DNA from: UBA7803 sp041690675
GTDB lineage: Bacteria; Pseudomonadota; Gammaproteobacteria; Pseudomonadales; Azotimanducaceae
DNA length: 64,000 nt
Assembly (NCBI GenBank): GCA_041690675.1
Contig: JAWLGU010000007.1
Coordinates: 28,677-92,676 of the forward strand
Reading direction: 5' to 3'
The notes beneath the pieces are model-generated. The model did no database searches. It was not told where the DNA came from and saw nothing but the letters and a program-made list of their open reading frames with translations. The first letter of the stretch is position 1. The number at the start of each line of letters is the position of its first letter. Positions 7,863-15,602 of the stretch are shown here, in pieces. The translations under genes were made by a program, and so were the position numbers.

Positions 7863-9080
7863 TCAGCCGGCCGTGGCGGTCGCCGGCTCGGCCAGCAACC
7901 GGCGCACGTTCCACAATTTCGTCCGGGTCAGCAGCAGAAGCAGCACCAGCGCCATGCCGATCACGGGCACCAGCACCGCATCGTGCGGACCGAACTGCCC
8001 CACGCACCAGCCGAGGCCGATGCTGCCGATGGGCATGCCGCCCATCATGCCGAGGGAGTACACGGACATCAGCCGCGCCCGATGACTCTCGGGTGACGCC
8101 TCCTGCACGATGGCCCGGGGCATGGTCATGCTGATACCGCCGCACATGCCCCAGAGATACACCACCACGAAGAAGCCCCACATGGGCAGCTCGAAGTGCA
8201 GCAACGACAGCAGCGCGGCGCTGACGCTGCCGCCGATGAGCAGCGCCCGCCCCGGCCGGTCTACGCCGCCCCGGCGCATCAGCCATAGGATGGTGGTGCA
8301 GGTGCCGCCCATGTTCGCCACGAACGCCAGGGCGATCCCGCCCGAGCTGCCCTGATAGATGTCCCGCACCATCAGCGGCAGGATCACCATGAAGGTCCCG
8401 GCGAAGAAGATGCCCACCGCGAACGTCAGGAGTATGGCCGGCCGGATGGCCTCGGACCGCCAGGCCAGGGAGACCCCTTCGGCGATCTCCCGCAGGGGGT
8501 GACGGCGCGGCCGCGGCGACGCCGGCGGCAACGCCGGGATTCGCCGGGTGGCGACGGCCGAGCCCAGCATGAACACGGCCTGGATGCCCATGAGCACGGC
8601 GGGCCCCAGGGTATCGGCGGTGGATCCCATGCCGAAGCCGATGATCTGCATGGCGAACTGCACCCCCACCGCCAGGGTCACCACCCGCTGGATCTCGGGC
8701 CCGGCCACGCGGTTGAGGAGCGCATCCCGGGCAGGCTGGGCGAAGGCGGCGAAACAGCCGCCGACGAAGGCCCAGCCGAGCAGCACCTCGTAGACCACCA
8801 GATCGCCCAGCACGAGCGCCAGCATGATCAGGGGCGGAGCCACCATGCCGAGCTGCAGCCCGAACAGAAGCCGGCGCTGGTCGACCCGGTCGCCGATGAG
8901 GCCGCCCCAGAGAATCAGCAGCAGCATGGGGAGCTGGCTGGCGGTCTGCGCCAGGCCCAGCCGGGCCGGCGTCTCGTGCAGATACACCGCCACCAGCCAG
9001 GGAAACAGCACCATCTGAATACCGCCCGGAACGAGGAAGCTGGCGGTGCTGACCAGGTACCAGCGCAGCCCCCGGCTCAT
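7863..9080 (-). CDS. MFS transporter (EntS-like exporter group)
   Basis: A 405-residue inner-membrane protein with about twelve hydrophobic segments. The first loop reads WGGLIGDRVDQRRLL, the MFS motif A (GxLaDrxdrrr). The middle loop between helices 6 and 7 is short and basic (SPRPRRHPLREIAEG). The opening (MSRGLRWYLVSTASFLVPGGIQMVLFPWL, here quoted in part as WYLVSTASFLVPGG) and the AFAQPARDALLNRV segment place it with EntS-like drug or siderophore exporters. No biosynthetic genes adjoin it, so the substrate is unknown. It is divergent from the CoA transferase at 9241, with a 160-base gap holding a TATACT element near 9200 that could be a -10 box for the latter. Confidence 0.88.
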   Translation of the reverse strand: MSRGLRWYLVSTASFLVPGGIQMVLFPWLVAVYLHETPARLGLAQTASQLPMLLLILWGGLIGDRVDQRRLLFGLQLGMVAPPLIMLALVLGDLVVYEVLLGWAFVGGCFAAFAQPARDALLNRVAGPEIQRVVTLAVGVQFAMQIIGFGMGSTADTLGPAVLMGIQAVFMLGSAVATRRIPALPPASPRPRRHPLREIAEGVSLAWRSEAIRPAILLTFAVGIFFAGTFMVILPLMVRDIYQGSSGGIALAFVANMGGTCTTILWLMRRGGVDRPGRALLIGGSVSAALLSLLHFELPMWGFFVVVYLWGMCGGISMTMPRAIVQEASPESHRARLMSVYSLGMMGGMPIGSIGLGWCVGQFGPHDAVLVPVIGMALVLLLLLTRTKLWNVRRLLAEPATATAG

Positions 9081-9240
9081 GAGGCGCCGGGTCGGCGGGG
9101 CGGCGATGACGTTTTTCTCGGCACCTTCGAATGGTAGAGGAAGCGGATTCCGCTGAACACGGTGCCGGTCCCGGCGGCGCGGGCCAGGGGCCGGTGCCCT
9201 ATACTGGCGATCCGCCTACGGGCAACGGCAGGGGGAGGAG

Positions 9241-11628
9241 ATGACGCGGGCACTCGCGGACCTTCGGGTTCTGGATCTGACCAGCGGTCCCGCCGGCGGT
9301 ATCGCCACCATGATTCTGGCCGACTTCGGGGCCGAGGTGCTCAGCATCGAGCGACCGTTCGAGGACCCTCTGGCGGCCCTGCCGGCCGCGCCCATGTGGC
9401 GCCGGGGCAAGCGCACCCTGGCCCTGGATCTCGACAGCCAGGCGGGGCTCGAGGCGCTGCACGAGCTCGCGGCCGGCGCCGACGTGCTGGTCTGCAGCTG
9501 GCGCAGCAGCGCCCTCGCGCGCAAAGGCCTCGACTTCGACACGCTGCAGCCAAGGCATCCGCACCTGGTGTTCTGCCACATCAGCGGCTTCGGCAGCCGC
9601 GGCCCTCTCGCCGACTGTCCGGGCTACGAGCACGTGGTGGCCGCCAGCACGGGGCGGATGCGGCTGTTCAGCGGCATCGTGGATCGCGACGGCCCGGTGT
9701 TCTCGGCCCTGCAGGTGGGGGTTCACGCCAGCGCCCAGACCGCGGCGGCGGGAATTCTGGCGGCGCTGTTCGCCCGCGCCGCCGACGGCGCGGGCCGCCT
9801 GGTGGAAACGAGCCTGCTCCAGGCCCTGCTCGCCTACGAGCAGGGCGCCATGCTCGGCGCTCAGGTGCGCGAGCGTCTCGGCGATATGGCGAGCGCCCTG
9901 CAGCCCGCCACGCCGGAGCCACCGCTGCCCGCCCTGTACTACCACCCCGCCCAGGCGGGCGACGGCCGCTGGCTGCAGTTCGGCAACCTGCTGCCCCATC
10001 TGTTCGAGAACTTCCTCATCGCCACCGATCTGGTGGACGTCCTGGCCGACCCGGAGTTCGACGCGGCCCAGATCAAGCTGCCCGAGGAGAAGCAGGAAGC
10101 CTTCCGCGAACGGATGCTGCGCCGTATCCAGTCCCGCCCGGCGGCGGACTGGCTGGCGGACTTCGTCGCCAACGGCAGCATCGCCGCCACCGCCTATCAG
10201 ACCACCCAGCAGGCCCTCGCCGATCCCGACATCGTGGCCAACGGCCACGCGGTGAGCCGTCCCGGCGGCGCCGTGCAACTCGGTCCGGTGGCGCGGCTCA
10301 CCCGCACTCCCGGAGCACCCGGGCCGAATGCCGCTCCGGACGACGGGCTGGCGTCACGCTGGCGAGCCACCCCGCGGCCGCCGCCGCAGCGGGCGAAATC
10401 CCCGGGGCCGCCGCTGGCCGGGGTGAAGGTGGTGGAGATCGCCACCATCATCGCCGCGCCCCTCGGCGCATCGTTCCTCGCCGACATGGGCGCCGACGTG
10501 ATCAAGGTGGAGCCGGTGGGAGGCGACCCCTACCGCGGTCTCGCCGCCGGCACCGGCGCAGCCCGGGTCAACGCCGGCAAGCGGAGCATCAGCGTCGATC
10601 TGAAGTCGCGCGAGGGCCGGGAGATCGTCATGGGCCTGGTCGCCGAGGCCGACGTGCTCATTCACAACTTCCGTCCCGGGGTGCCGGAGCGCCTGGGCAT
10701 CGACTACGAGCAGGTGGCCGCCGGCAACCCGGACATCGTCTACCTGCAATGCAACGGCTACGGCCCGGACGGCCCGGGGGCGGAGCGGCCGAGCACCCAC
10801 CCGATTCCCGGCGCGGCCATGGGCGGCGTGCTCTACCAGCTCGGCGAGCGGGTCCCGGACACGCCGCAGGACATGGACGGCCTCCGGCTGTGGACGCGGC
10901 GCCTGATGCGCGCCAACGAGGTCAACCCGGACCCCAACACCGCACTGGTGGTGACCACGGCGGTGATGCTCGGCCTGGCCGCCCGGCAGCGCACGGGCCA
11001 CGGCCAACGCGTGCTGGTGGACATGTTCGGCGCCAACGCCTACGCGAACCACGACGACTTTCTCGCCTACCCGGGCAAGCGCGACCGGGCGCTGCCTGAC
11101 GAAAAGCTGCTTGGGCTCTCGGCGACCTACCGGCTGTACCGCTGTGCGGGGGATCAGTGGGTCTTCCTCGCGCTGACGAACGAACGGGAGCGACGGCGGT
11201 TCATGGAGGCGCTGGCTGGCGCGGGCCATGCGGCGCCGACCCTCGAGCAACTGACCGCCGGCGATGCGGACGCCGGCGCCGCCCTGGAGGCGCTGTTCGT
11301 CACCCGGGATGCGGATCATTGGCAGCGCCTGCTCTCCGGCGCCGGAGTCGGCTGCGTGCGCGCCGACCGCTACCTGCCGAGCGAGTTCTGGCTCGAGGAC
11401 CCACAGCCCCGGGCGATGGGCCTCACCAGCGAGTCGAATCATCCCGCCTGGGGCGGCTACCGGCGCCATGGTCCGATGGTGCGCATCGACGGACAACAAC
11501 CGGCGCTGGACGGGCCGCCGCTGGCGGGGCAGCACAACGAAGCGGTGCTGAACGAGCTGGGCTACGGTGCGGACGACATCGCGCGGCTGATCGAGCAGGG
11601 GGTTCTCTGGCGCGAGCCTGCGCCATGA
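9241..11628 (+). CDS. Double-domain CaiB/BaiF family CoA transferase
   Basis: A 795-residue protein made of two successive class III CoA-transferase modules, each usually a separate protein of about 400 residues. Module 1 (1 to about 370) opens with LADLRVLDLTSGPAGGIATM; module 2 (from about 394) opens with PPLAGVKVVEIATIIAAPLG, the canonical start. The position of the catalytic aspartate is Glu in module 1 (GRLVETSLL, E189) but Asp in module 2 (RVLVDMFG, D594), so only the second half may be a standard active site. The family moves CoA between carboxylic acids through mixed-anhydride and glutamyl/aspartyl intermediates. Substrate unknown. No acyl-CoA dehydrogenase or hydratase adjoins it. 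Confidence 0.88.
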   Translation: MTRALADLRVLDLTSGPAGGIATMILADFGAEVLSIERPFEDPLAALPAAPMWRRGKRTLALDLDSQAGLEALHELAAGADVLVCSWRSSALARKGLDFDTLQPRHPHLVFCHISGFGSRGPLADCPGYEHVVAASTGRMRLFSGIVDRDGPVFSALQVGVHASAQTAAAGILAALFARAADGAGRLVETSLLQALLAYEQGAMLGAQVRERLGDMASALQPATPEPPLPALYYHPAQAGDGRWLQFGNLLPHLFENFLIATDLVDVLADPEFDAAQIKLPEEKQEAFRERMLRRIQSRPAADWLADFVANGSIAATAYQTTQQALADPDIVANGHAVSRPGGAVQLGPVARLTRTPGAPGPNAAPDDGLASRWRATPRPPPQRAKSPGPPLAGVKVVEIATIIAAPLGASFLADMGADVIKVEPVGGDPYRGLAAGTGAARVNAGKRSISVDLKSREGREIVMGLVAEADVLIHNFRPGVPERLGIDYEQVAAGNPDIVYLQCNGYGPDGPGAERPSTHPIPGAAMGGVLYQLGERVPDTPQDMDGLRLWTRRLMRANEVNPDPNTALVVTTAVMLGLAARQRTGHGQRVLVDMFGANAYANHDDFLAYPGKRDRALPDEKLLGLSATYRLYRCAGDQWVFLALTNERERRRFMEALAGAGHAAPTLEQLTAGDADAGAALEALFVTRDADHWQRLLSGAGVGCVRADRYLPSEFWLEDPQPRAMGLTSESNHPAWGGYRRHGPMVRIDGQQPALDGPPLAGQHNEAVLNELGYGADDIARLIEQGVLWREPAP

Positions 11629-11650
11629 ACCCACTCTTCCGGCGTGGCGC

Positions 11651-12802
11651 TCAAGAACCCGAGACTTCCGCCAGCGAGGCGTAGGCCGCCTGCAGAATGC
11701 TGAAGCCACGCCGGTCGCCCAGCAGATCCCCTTCCATCCGGTTCATCACGTAGGACACGCACAGGCGGGCATCCTGGTCCACCACCACCGTGGACCCGCC
11801 CCAGCCACCCCAGTAGGCGATGTGCTCGTTGGGGCCCATCGGCATGAGGTCGCTGGTGAGCCCGTAGCCCATGCCGAAGCGGATGGGCACGCCCAGGACC
11901 AGATCGGGTCCGAACGTCTGCTCCTCGAACACCCGGCGTGCCCCGGCCTCGCTCAGCAGATTCACCCCGAAGGCCGAGCCTCCGTTGGCCACGATGCTCT
12001 GCACCTTCACGATGGAGCGCGCGTTGCCGTGACCGTTGGCCGCCGGGATCTCCGCCAGCCGCCAGCCGTCGCCGGCGGCGGCCTTGGCGGTGACCGGCGG
12101 GTTGCGGAACGTGCGGGCGGCGATGGAATCCGCCGCCGCCTCACCCGCGGGCGCGCTCTTCGGCGGGATCAGCTCGGCGATGCGCGGGAAGTGCTCCCGC
12201 GGCGTGCCGATGTGGAAGTCCGCGCCGAGCGGCTCGGCGATCTCGCTGCGAAAAAAGCCGCCGAGGGATTGACCCGTGACCCGGCGCACCACCTCGCCGA
12301 TCAGGTGCCCCTGGGTCACCGCGTGATAACCGCTCGCGGTGCCCGGCTCCCACCAGGGGGCCTGGCGGGCCAGGGCCGAGGTCATCTTCTCCCAGTCGTA
12401 GACGTCCTCCTCGGTCATGGGTTCGTCCATGCCGGAGAGTCCCGCGCTGTGACTCAGGAAATGCCGCACCTCCACCCCCGCCTTGCCGTTCTGCGCGAAC
12501 TCCGGCCAGTACCGCGCCGCCGGCGCGTGGAGGTCCACCTCGCCGCGGTCGGCGAGCAGCAACAGGCACAGCGCCGCCATGGTCTTGGTGGAGGAATAGA
12601 CGTTGACGATGGTGTCCTCTTCCCACGGCTCCGTCTGTGCCCGGTCCCGGTGGCCGCCCCAGAGATCCACCACCAGCTCGCCCTGGTAGCTGACCGCCAC
12701 GCTGGCGCCCACGTCACCGCGCTCGGCGAAGTTCTCGGCGAACGCCTCGCGCACCGGAGCGAAGTCGTCGTGGCAGGTACCGTGAATCTGCGTCATCGTC
12801 AT
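11651..12802 (-). CDS. Serine hydrolase of the class C beta-lactamase / family VIII esterase type
   Basis: A 383-residue protein, without an obvious signal peptide, of the beta-lactamase-like serine hydrolase family (often EstB-like esterases). The nucleophile motif SxxK is visible as SSTK with S70 and K73. The tyrosine motif lies in GTASGYHAVTQGHLIGEVV, and a late GWGGSTVVVDQDARLCVSYVMN block matches the W-x-G motif and last strands of the fold. The ATG at 12802 has a GAGG site a few bases before it; a second ATG two codons in is possible. It is convergent with the CoA transferase gene. A cytoplasmic esterase is more likely than an antibiotic-degrading lactamase. Confidence 0.88.
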   Translation of the reverse strand: MTMTQIHGTCHDDFAPVREAFAENFAERGDVGASVAVSYQGELVVDLWGGHRDRAQTEPWEEDTIVNVYSSTKTMAALCLLLLADRGEVDLHAPAARYWPEFAQNGKAGVEVRHFLSHSAGLSGMDEPMTEEDVYDWEKMTSALARQAPWWEPGTASGYHAVTQGHLIGEVVRRVTGQSLGGFFRSEIAEPLGADFHIGTPREHFPRIAELIPPKSAPAGEAAADSIAARTFRNPPVTAKAAAGDGWRLAEIPAANGHGNARSIVKVQSIVANGGSAFGVNLLSEAGARRVFEEQTFGPDLVLGVPIRFGMGYGLTSDLMPMGPNEHIAYWGGWGGSTVVVDQDARLCVSYVMNRMEGDLLGDRRGFSILQAAYASLAEVSGS

Positions 12803-12958
12803 GTTCCTCGAGAGGCTCCCCGCAGGGAGTATACCCTGCCGGTAGGCGGCCGCCCGTGCCGGCGCGGCGGCCGATCCGCTCTCGCGCGTTGCCCTTCGCC
12901 GCCCGGTTGTGCCAGAGTGACTCGGTCTCCTTGCGGTCAGCAGCGAAGGGAGCCGAGC

Positions 12959-13432
12959 ATGCTGGAACCATCGCAACGCGCCGCCGACGCGGCGCCCGGC
13001 CGGTTCGACGGAGCAAGCGCCCGCAGCATCCTGGAGCGGGCGGCCGAAGAGCAGCAGCGCCTCGACAACGCCCTGGCCGACTCCTACTCCATGGAGGAGC
13101 TCCAGGAGATGGCGGCGGAGCTTCGAATTTCCCCCGGCGCGCTGCAGAGGGCCATCACGGCACACCAGCGCGAACGAACGTCTGCCGGCGACGGTGCCGG
13201 GACCCGAGGTGCCGCTCCGGGGCATGCACGGGGACGTGCCGCGCTCGACCGCTGGACGCCCACCGGTTGGTCGCCGGGGTTCAGGAACGCGGTGGTGGCC
13301 GGCAGCGGATTCGTCGCGCTCACGGCGGCCCTGCTGTCGCTGTGGGCCCTCGCCCCGACCATCTTCTGGGTGACCCTGCTCTCCCTGGCGGCCGTGTCGC
13401 TGCTGGTTCTGCTCGGCGGCGCGCCCGGCTGA
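12959..13432 (+). CDS. Small membrane protein with an N-terminal helical domain
   Basis: A 157-residue protein starting at ATG 12959 after a GAAGGGAG site. Residues about 20-70 form two helices (ARSILERAAEEQQRLD, then SMEELQEMAAELRISPGALQ), a pattern I associate with short regulatory or oligomerisation helices in front of membrane anchors in many bacterial proteins. After a glycine- and alanine-rich linker, two hydrophobic segments follow near the end (AVVAGSGFVALTAALLSLWAL and FWVTLLSLAAVSLLVLLGG). No enzyme motif is visible. It starts a same-strand run with the GNAT, GST and later genes (gap to GNAT 16 bases). Function unknown. Confidence 0.65.
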   Translation: MLEPSQRAADAAPGRFDGASARSILERAAEEQQRLDNALADSYSMEELQEMAAELRISPGALQRAITAHQRERTSAGDGAGTRGAAPGHARGRAALDRWTPTGWSPGFRNAVVAGSGFVALTAALLSLWALAPTIFWVTLLSLAAVSLLVLLGGAPG

Positions 13433-13448
13433 TGCCAGGGACACCGCC

Positions 13449-13964
13449 ATGAGCGACCTGCACATCCGCTGCGCCACCGCCGCGGACGCCCCGGCGCTCC
13501 ACGCCATCTACGCCCCCATCGTCGAGCACACGGCCATCTCCTTCGAGCTCACCGTGCCCAGCGTGGAAGAGTTCGCGGGCCGCATCGACGCGGCCAACCG
13601 CAGCCACGCCTGGCTGCTGGCAGAGCGGGACGGCCGGCCCGTCGGTTACGCCTACGGCACGGCGCACCGGTCCCGGGCGGCCTACCGGTTCTCCACGGAA
13701 ACCTCGGTGTACGTTCACGAGGACGTCCGCGGTCAGGGGGTGGGCAGCAGCCTGTACCGGTCCCTGTTCGACGAGCTCGCCCGGCTCGGCTACTTTCACG
13801 CCTATGCCGGCATCACCGTCCCCAACCCGGCGAGCGAGGCGGCCCACCGGCGTGCCGGGTTCGCCCACATCGGCACCTTTCCCCGGGTGGGCTTCAAGTT
13901 CGGACGCTGGCACGATGTCTCCTGGTGGCACCGGGTCCTGCGCGAGGGCGTACCCGGTGACTGA
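13449..13964 (+). CDS. GNAT N-acetyltransferase, phosphinothricin acetyltransferase type
   Basis: A 171-residue cytoplasmic GNAT enzyme. It opens with IRCATAADAPALHAIYAPIVEHT, in which the DAPALHAIYAPIV segment is typical of the phosphinothricin/methionine-sulfone acetyltransferase group. The acetyl-CoA binding motif A reads VYVHEDVRGQGVGSSLYRSL (the R/QxxGxG/A signature RGQGVG). The C-terminal block HRRAGFAHIGTFPRVGFKFG also matches the group. It probably acetylates an amino-acid-like compound, giving resistance to an analogue or a role in detoxification; the true substrate cannot be told. It lies 16 bases after the preceding gene and 33 before the GST gene, so one transcript is likely. Confidence 0.9.
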   Translation: MSDLHIRCATAADAPALHAIYAPIVEHTAISFELTVPSVEEFAGRIDAANRSHAWLLAERDGRPVGYAYGTAHRSRAAYRFSTETSVYVHEDVRGQGVGSSLYRSLFDELARLGYFHAYAGITVPNPASEAAHRRAGFAHIGTFPRVGFKFGRWHDVSWWHRVLREGVPGD

Positions 13965-13997
13965 CGCACCACCCCACCGTCACCGAGGAAGACATCC

Positions 13998-14678
13998 ATG
14001 TACGAGCTCCACATCGCCAACAAGAACTACTCCTCGTGGTCCCTGCGCCCGTGGGTGCTGATGCGCGCCCTCGACATCCCGTTCGAGGAGCGCATCCACG
14101 CGTTCGGGGAAGGCTCCAACTGGGAGAAGTTCCGGGCGTTCTCGCCGAGCGGCCGTGTGCCGTGCCTGCACGACGGCGATACGGTGGTCTGGGATTCCCT
14201 GGCCATCGCCGAGTATCTCGGCGAGCGGCATCCGGGGGTCTGGCCCGAGGATGCACCGGCGCGCGCCTGGGCACGCTCTGCGGCCGCGGAGATGCACGCC
14301 GGGTTCGGTGAGCTGCGCACGCGCTGCTCCATGAGCTGCGGACAGCGGGTCGAGCTCGCGGAGCGGGGCCCGGCGCTGATGGCCGACGTGGCCCGCATCG
14401 ACGAGCTGTGGAACGAGGGCCTGGCCCGCTTCGGCGGTCCGTACCTCGCCGGCAACGGCTTCACGGCCGTGGACGCCTTCTATGCCCCGGTGGTGTTCCG
14501 CGTGCAGACTTACGGCCTCCCGCTCAGCGAGCCGTCCCAGGCCTACGTCGAGCGCATGCTCGATCACCAGGCGATGCGCGAGTGGTACGACGCCGCGCTG
14601 GCGGAGACCTGGCGGGACGAAGCTCACGAGCTCGACATCCGCGCCGCCGGTACCGTCACCGCCGACTATCGCGCCTGA
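13998..14678 (+). CDS. Glutathione S-transferase family protein
   Basis: A 226-residue GST-fold protein. The thioredoxin-like N-terminal half has NYSSWSLRPWVLMRALDIPFE, with the serine in SSWS at the glutathione-activating position, and SGRVPCLHDG, the cis-proline loop. SLAIAEYLGE gives the SNAIxxYL glutathione gamma-glutamyl site. The C-terminal helical half contains LAGNGFTAVDAFYAPVVFR, the N-capping-box motif of helix 6. GSTs conjugate glutathione to electrophiles or act as thiol-dependent isomerases. It sits in a same-strand run of small enzymes (GNAT upstream, monooxygenase-fold downstream), which suggests handling of reactive compounds. The start has a GAGGAA site just upstream. Confidence 0.9.
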   Translation: MYELHIANKNYSSWSLRPWVLMRALDIPFEERIHAFGEGSNWEKFRAFSPSGRVPCLHDGDTVVWDSLAIAEYLGERHPGVWPEDAPARAWARSAAAEMHAGFGELRTRCSMSCGQRVELAERGPALMADVARIDELWNEGLARFGGPYLAGNGFTAVDAFYAPVVFRVQTYGLPLSEPSQAYVERMLDHQAMREWYDAALAETWRDEAHELDIRAAGTVTADYRA

Positions 14679-14705
14679 CCCCATCGCCCCAGTCCAGGAG
14701 GAACC

Positions 14706-15023
14706 ATGTTCTTGGCCATGAACCGTTTTCGCATCGCTCCCGGTATGGAGGAAGGCTTCGAGAAGATCTGGCGCGAGCGCGAGACCTACCTCTCGGAGGT
14801 GCCGGGGTTCCAGTCCTTCGCGCTGCTGAAGGGGCCGAGGGTCGAGCCCGAGGAGGGTCCAGCCTACACCCTGTACGCGAGCCACTCGGTGTGGTCGTCG
14901 CGGGAAGCCTTCACCGCCTGGACCGAGTCCGAGCACTTCCGCAAGGCCCACGCCCAGGCCCACGCGCCCAAGGGCACGTACCTGGGGCCCCCGCAGCTCG
15001 AGACCTTCGACCAGGTCGTCTGA
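14706..15023 (+). CDS. Antibiotic biosynthesis monooxygenase-fold protein (HmoA-like)
   Basis: A 105-residue dimeric alpha+beta barrel protein of the ABM family. It opens FLAMNRFRIAPGMEEGFEKIWRE, and the middle reads EVPGFQSFALLKGPR and YTLYASHSVWSSREAFTAWTES, the usual strand and helix order of HmoA/IsdG-like proteins. Members degrade haem or oxidise polycyclic aromatic compounds; the asparagine near the start (AMNRF) agrees with IsdG/HmoA-type haem monooxygenases, but the histidine ligand (LKGPR...SH) is not certain. A strong AGGAGG site precedes the ATG. It lies 27 bases after the GST gene and probably shares its transcript. Confidence 0.82.
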   Translation: MFLAMNRFRIAPGMEEGFEKIWRERETYLSEVPGFQSFALLKGPRVEPEEGPAYTLYASHSVWSSREAFTAWTESEHFRKAHAQAHAPKGTYLGPPQLETFDQVV

Positions 15024-15124
15024 GGAGCGGCAACCGGGCGGTGGCCGCACAGGCCGTTGCCCGGCTCCACCCGGCGGCATCGGGACGTGTCGATCTGGCG
15101 CGCCCGCGAACGACCACTGGTGTA

Positions 15125-15147
15125 GCCGCCGGCACGGGGCCGGCGGC
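15125..15147. other. Hairpin in the leader of the VOC gene
   Basis: GCCGCCGG at 15125-15132 pairs perfectly with CCGGCGGC at 15140-15147 around a seven-base loop. No T-run follows, and the ATG of the VOC gene lies only eight bases further on. It could hide the ribosome site or end the upstream transcript weakly. In such GC-rich DNA it may also be chance. Confidence 0.3.
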
Positions 15148-15155
15148 AATCGATC

Positions 15156-15602
15156 ATGGAGTTCCGCGTGAAGGCAGCCAATCCCTACCTCAACTTCAAT
15201 GGCAACACCGAGGAAGCGTTCGAGTTCTACCGCTCCGTGTTCGGCGGCGAGTTCGCATCGCTCGTGCGGTTCGCGGACTTCGGCGGCGATGCCATGGGCG
15301 TGCCCGAGCAGGACCGGCAGAAGATCGCCCACATCGCCCTGCCTCTGGGGCCCGCCAACACCCTCATGGGTACCGATGCCCTGGAGGCCTGGCAGACGGT
15401 CACCACGGGCGACAACTTCTCGATCATGCTCGAGGCCGAGTCCGCCGAGGAAGCCGGGCGGCTGTTCGCCGCGCTCTCGGACGGCGGCCGGGTCGCCATG
15501 GCCCTGCAGCCCACCGAGTGGGCGGAGCAGCACGGCGTCTGCACCGACCGCTTCGGCGTGCAGTGGATGATCAACTACACGGGCACGGTCACGTTCGGTT
15601 AG
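15156..15602 (+). CDS. VOC family protein of the PhnB type
   Basis: A 148-residue glyoxalase-fold protein of the PhnB / 3-demethylubiquinone-methyltransferase-like group. The opening ANPYLNFNGNTEEAFEFYRSVFGG is the hallmark of that subgroup. Later blocks are IAHIALPLGPANTLMGTD and GDNFSIMLEAESAEEAGRLF, and the end GVCTDRFGVQWMINYTG matches the family DxFGxxWxLN signature. The metal ligands of true glyoxalases are not all present, which is usual for this subgroup, and its activity is unknown. The last codons overlap the stop of the helicase gene on the other strand by four bases (15599-15602). Confidence 0.88.
   Translation: MEFRVKAANPYLNFNGNTEEAFEFYRSVFGGEFASLVRFADFGGDAMGVPEQDRQKIAHIALPLGPANTLMGTDALEAWQTVTTGDNFSIMLEAESAEEAGRLFAALSDGGRVAMALQPTEWAEQHGVCTDRFGVQWMINYTGTVTFG

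Noticed and set aside
11651..12802. Antibiotic-resistance beta-lactamase
   Set aside because: The SxxK motif is present, but there is no signal peptide and the motifs fit family VIII esterases as well or better.
11822..12958. Plus-strand extension upstream of the small membrane protein gene
   Set aside because: It runs antisense to the serine hydrolase and lacks a ribosome site. ATG 12959 has one.
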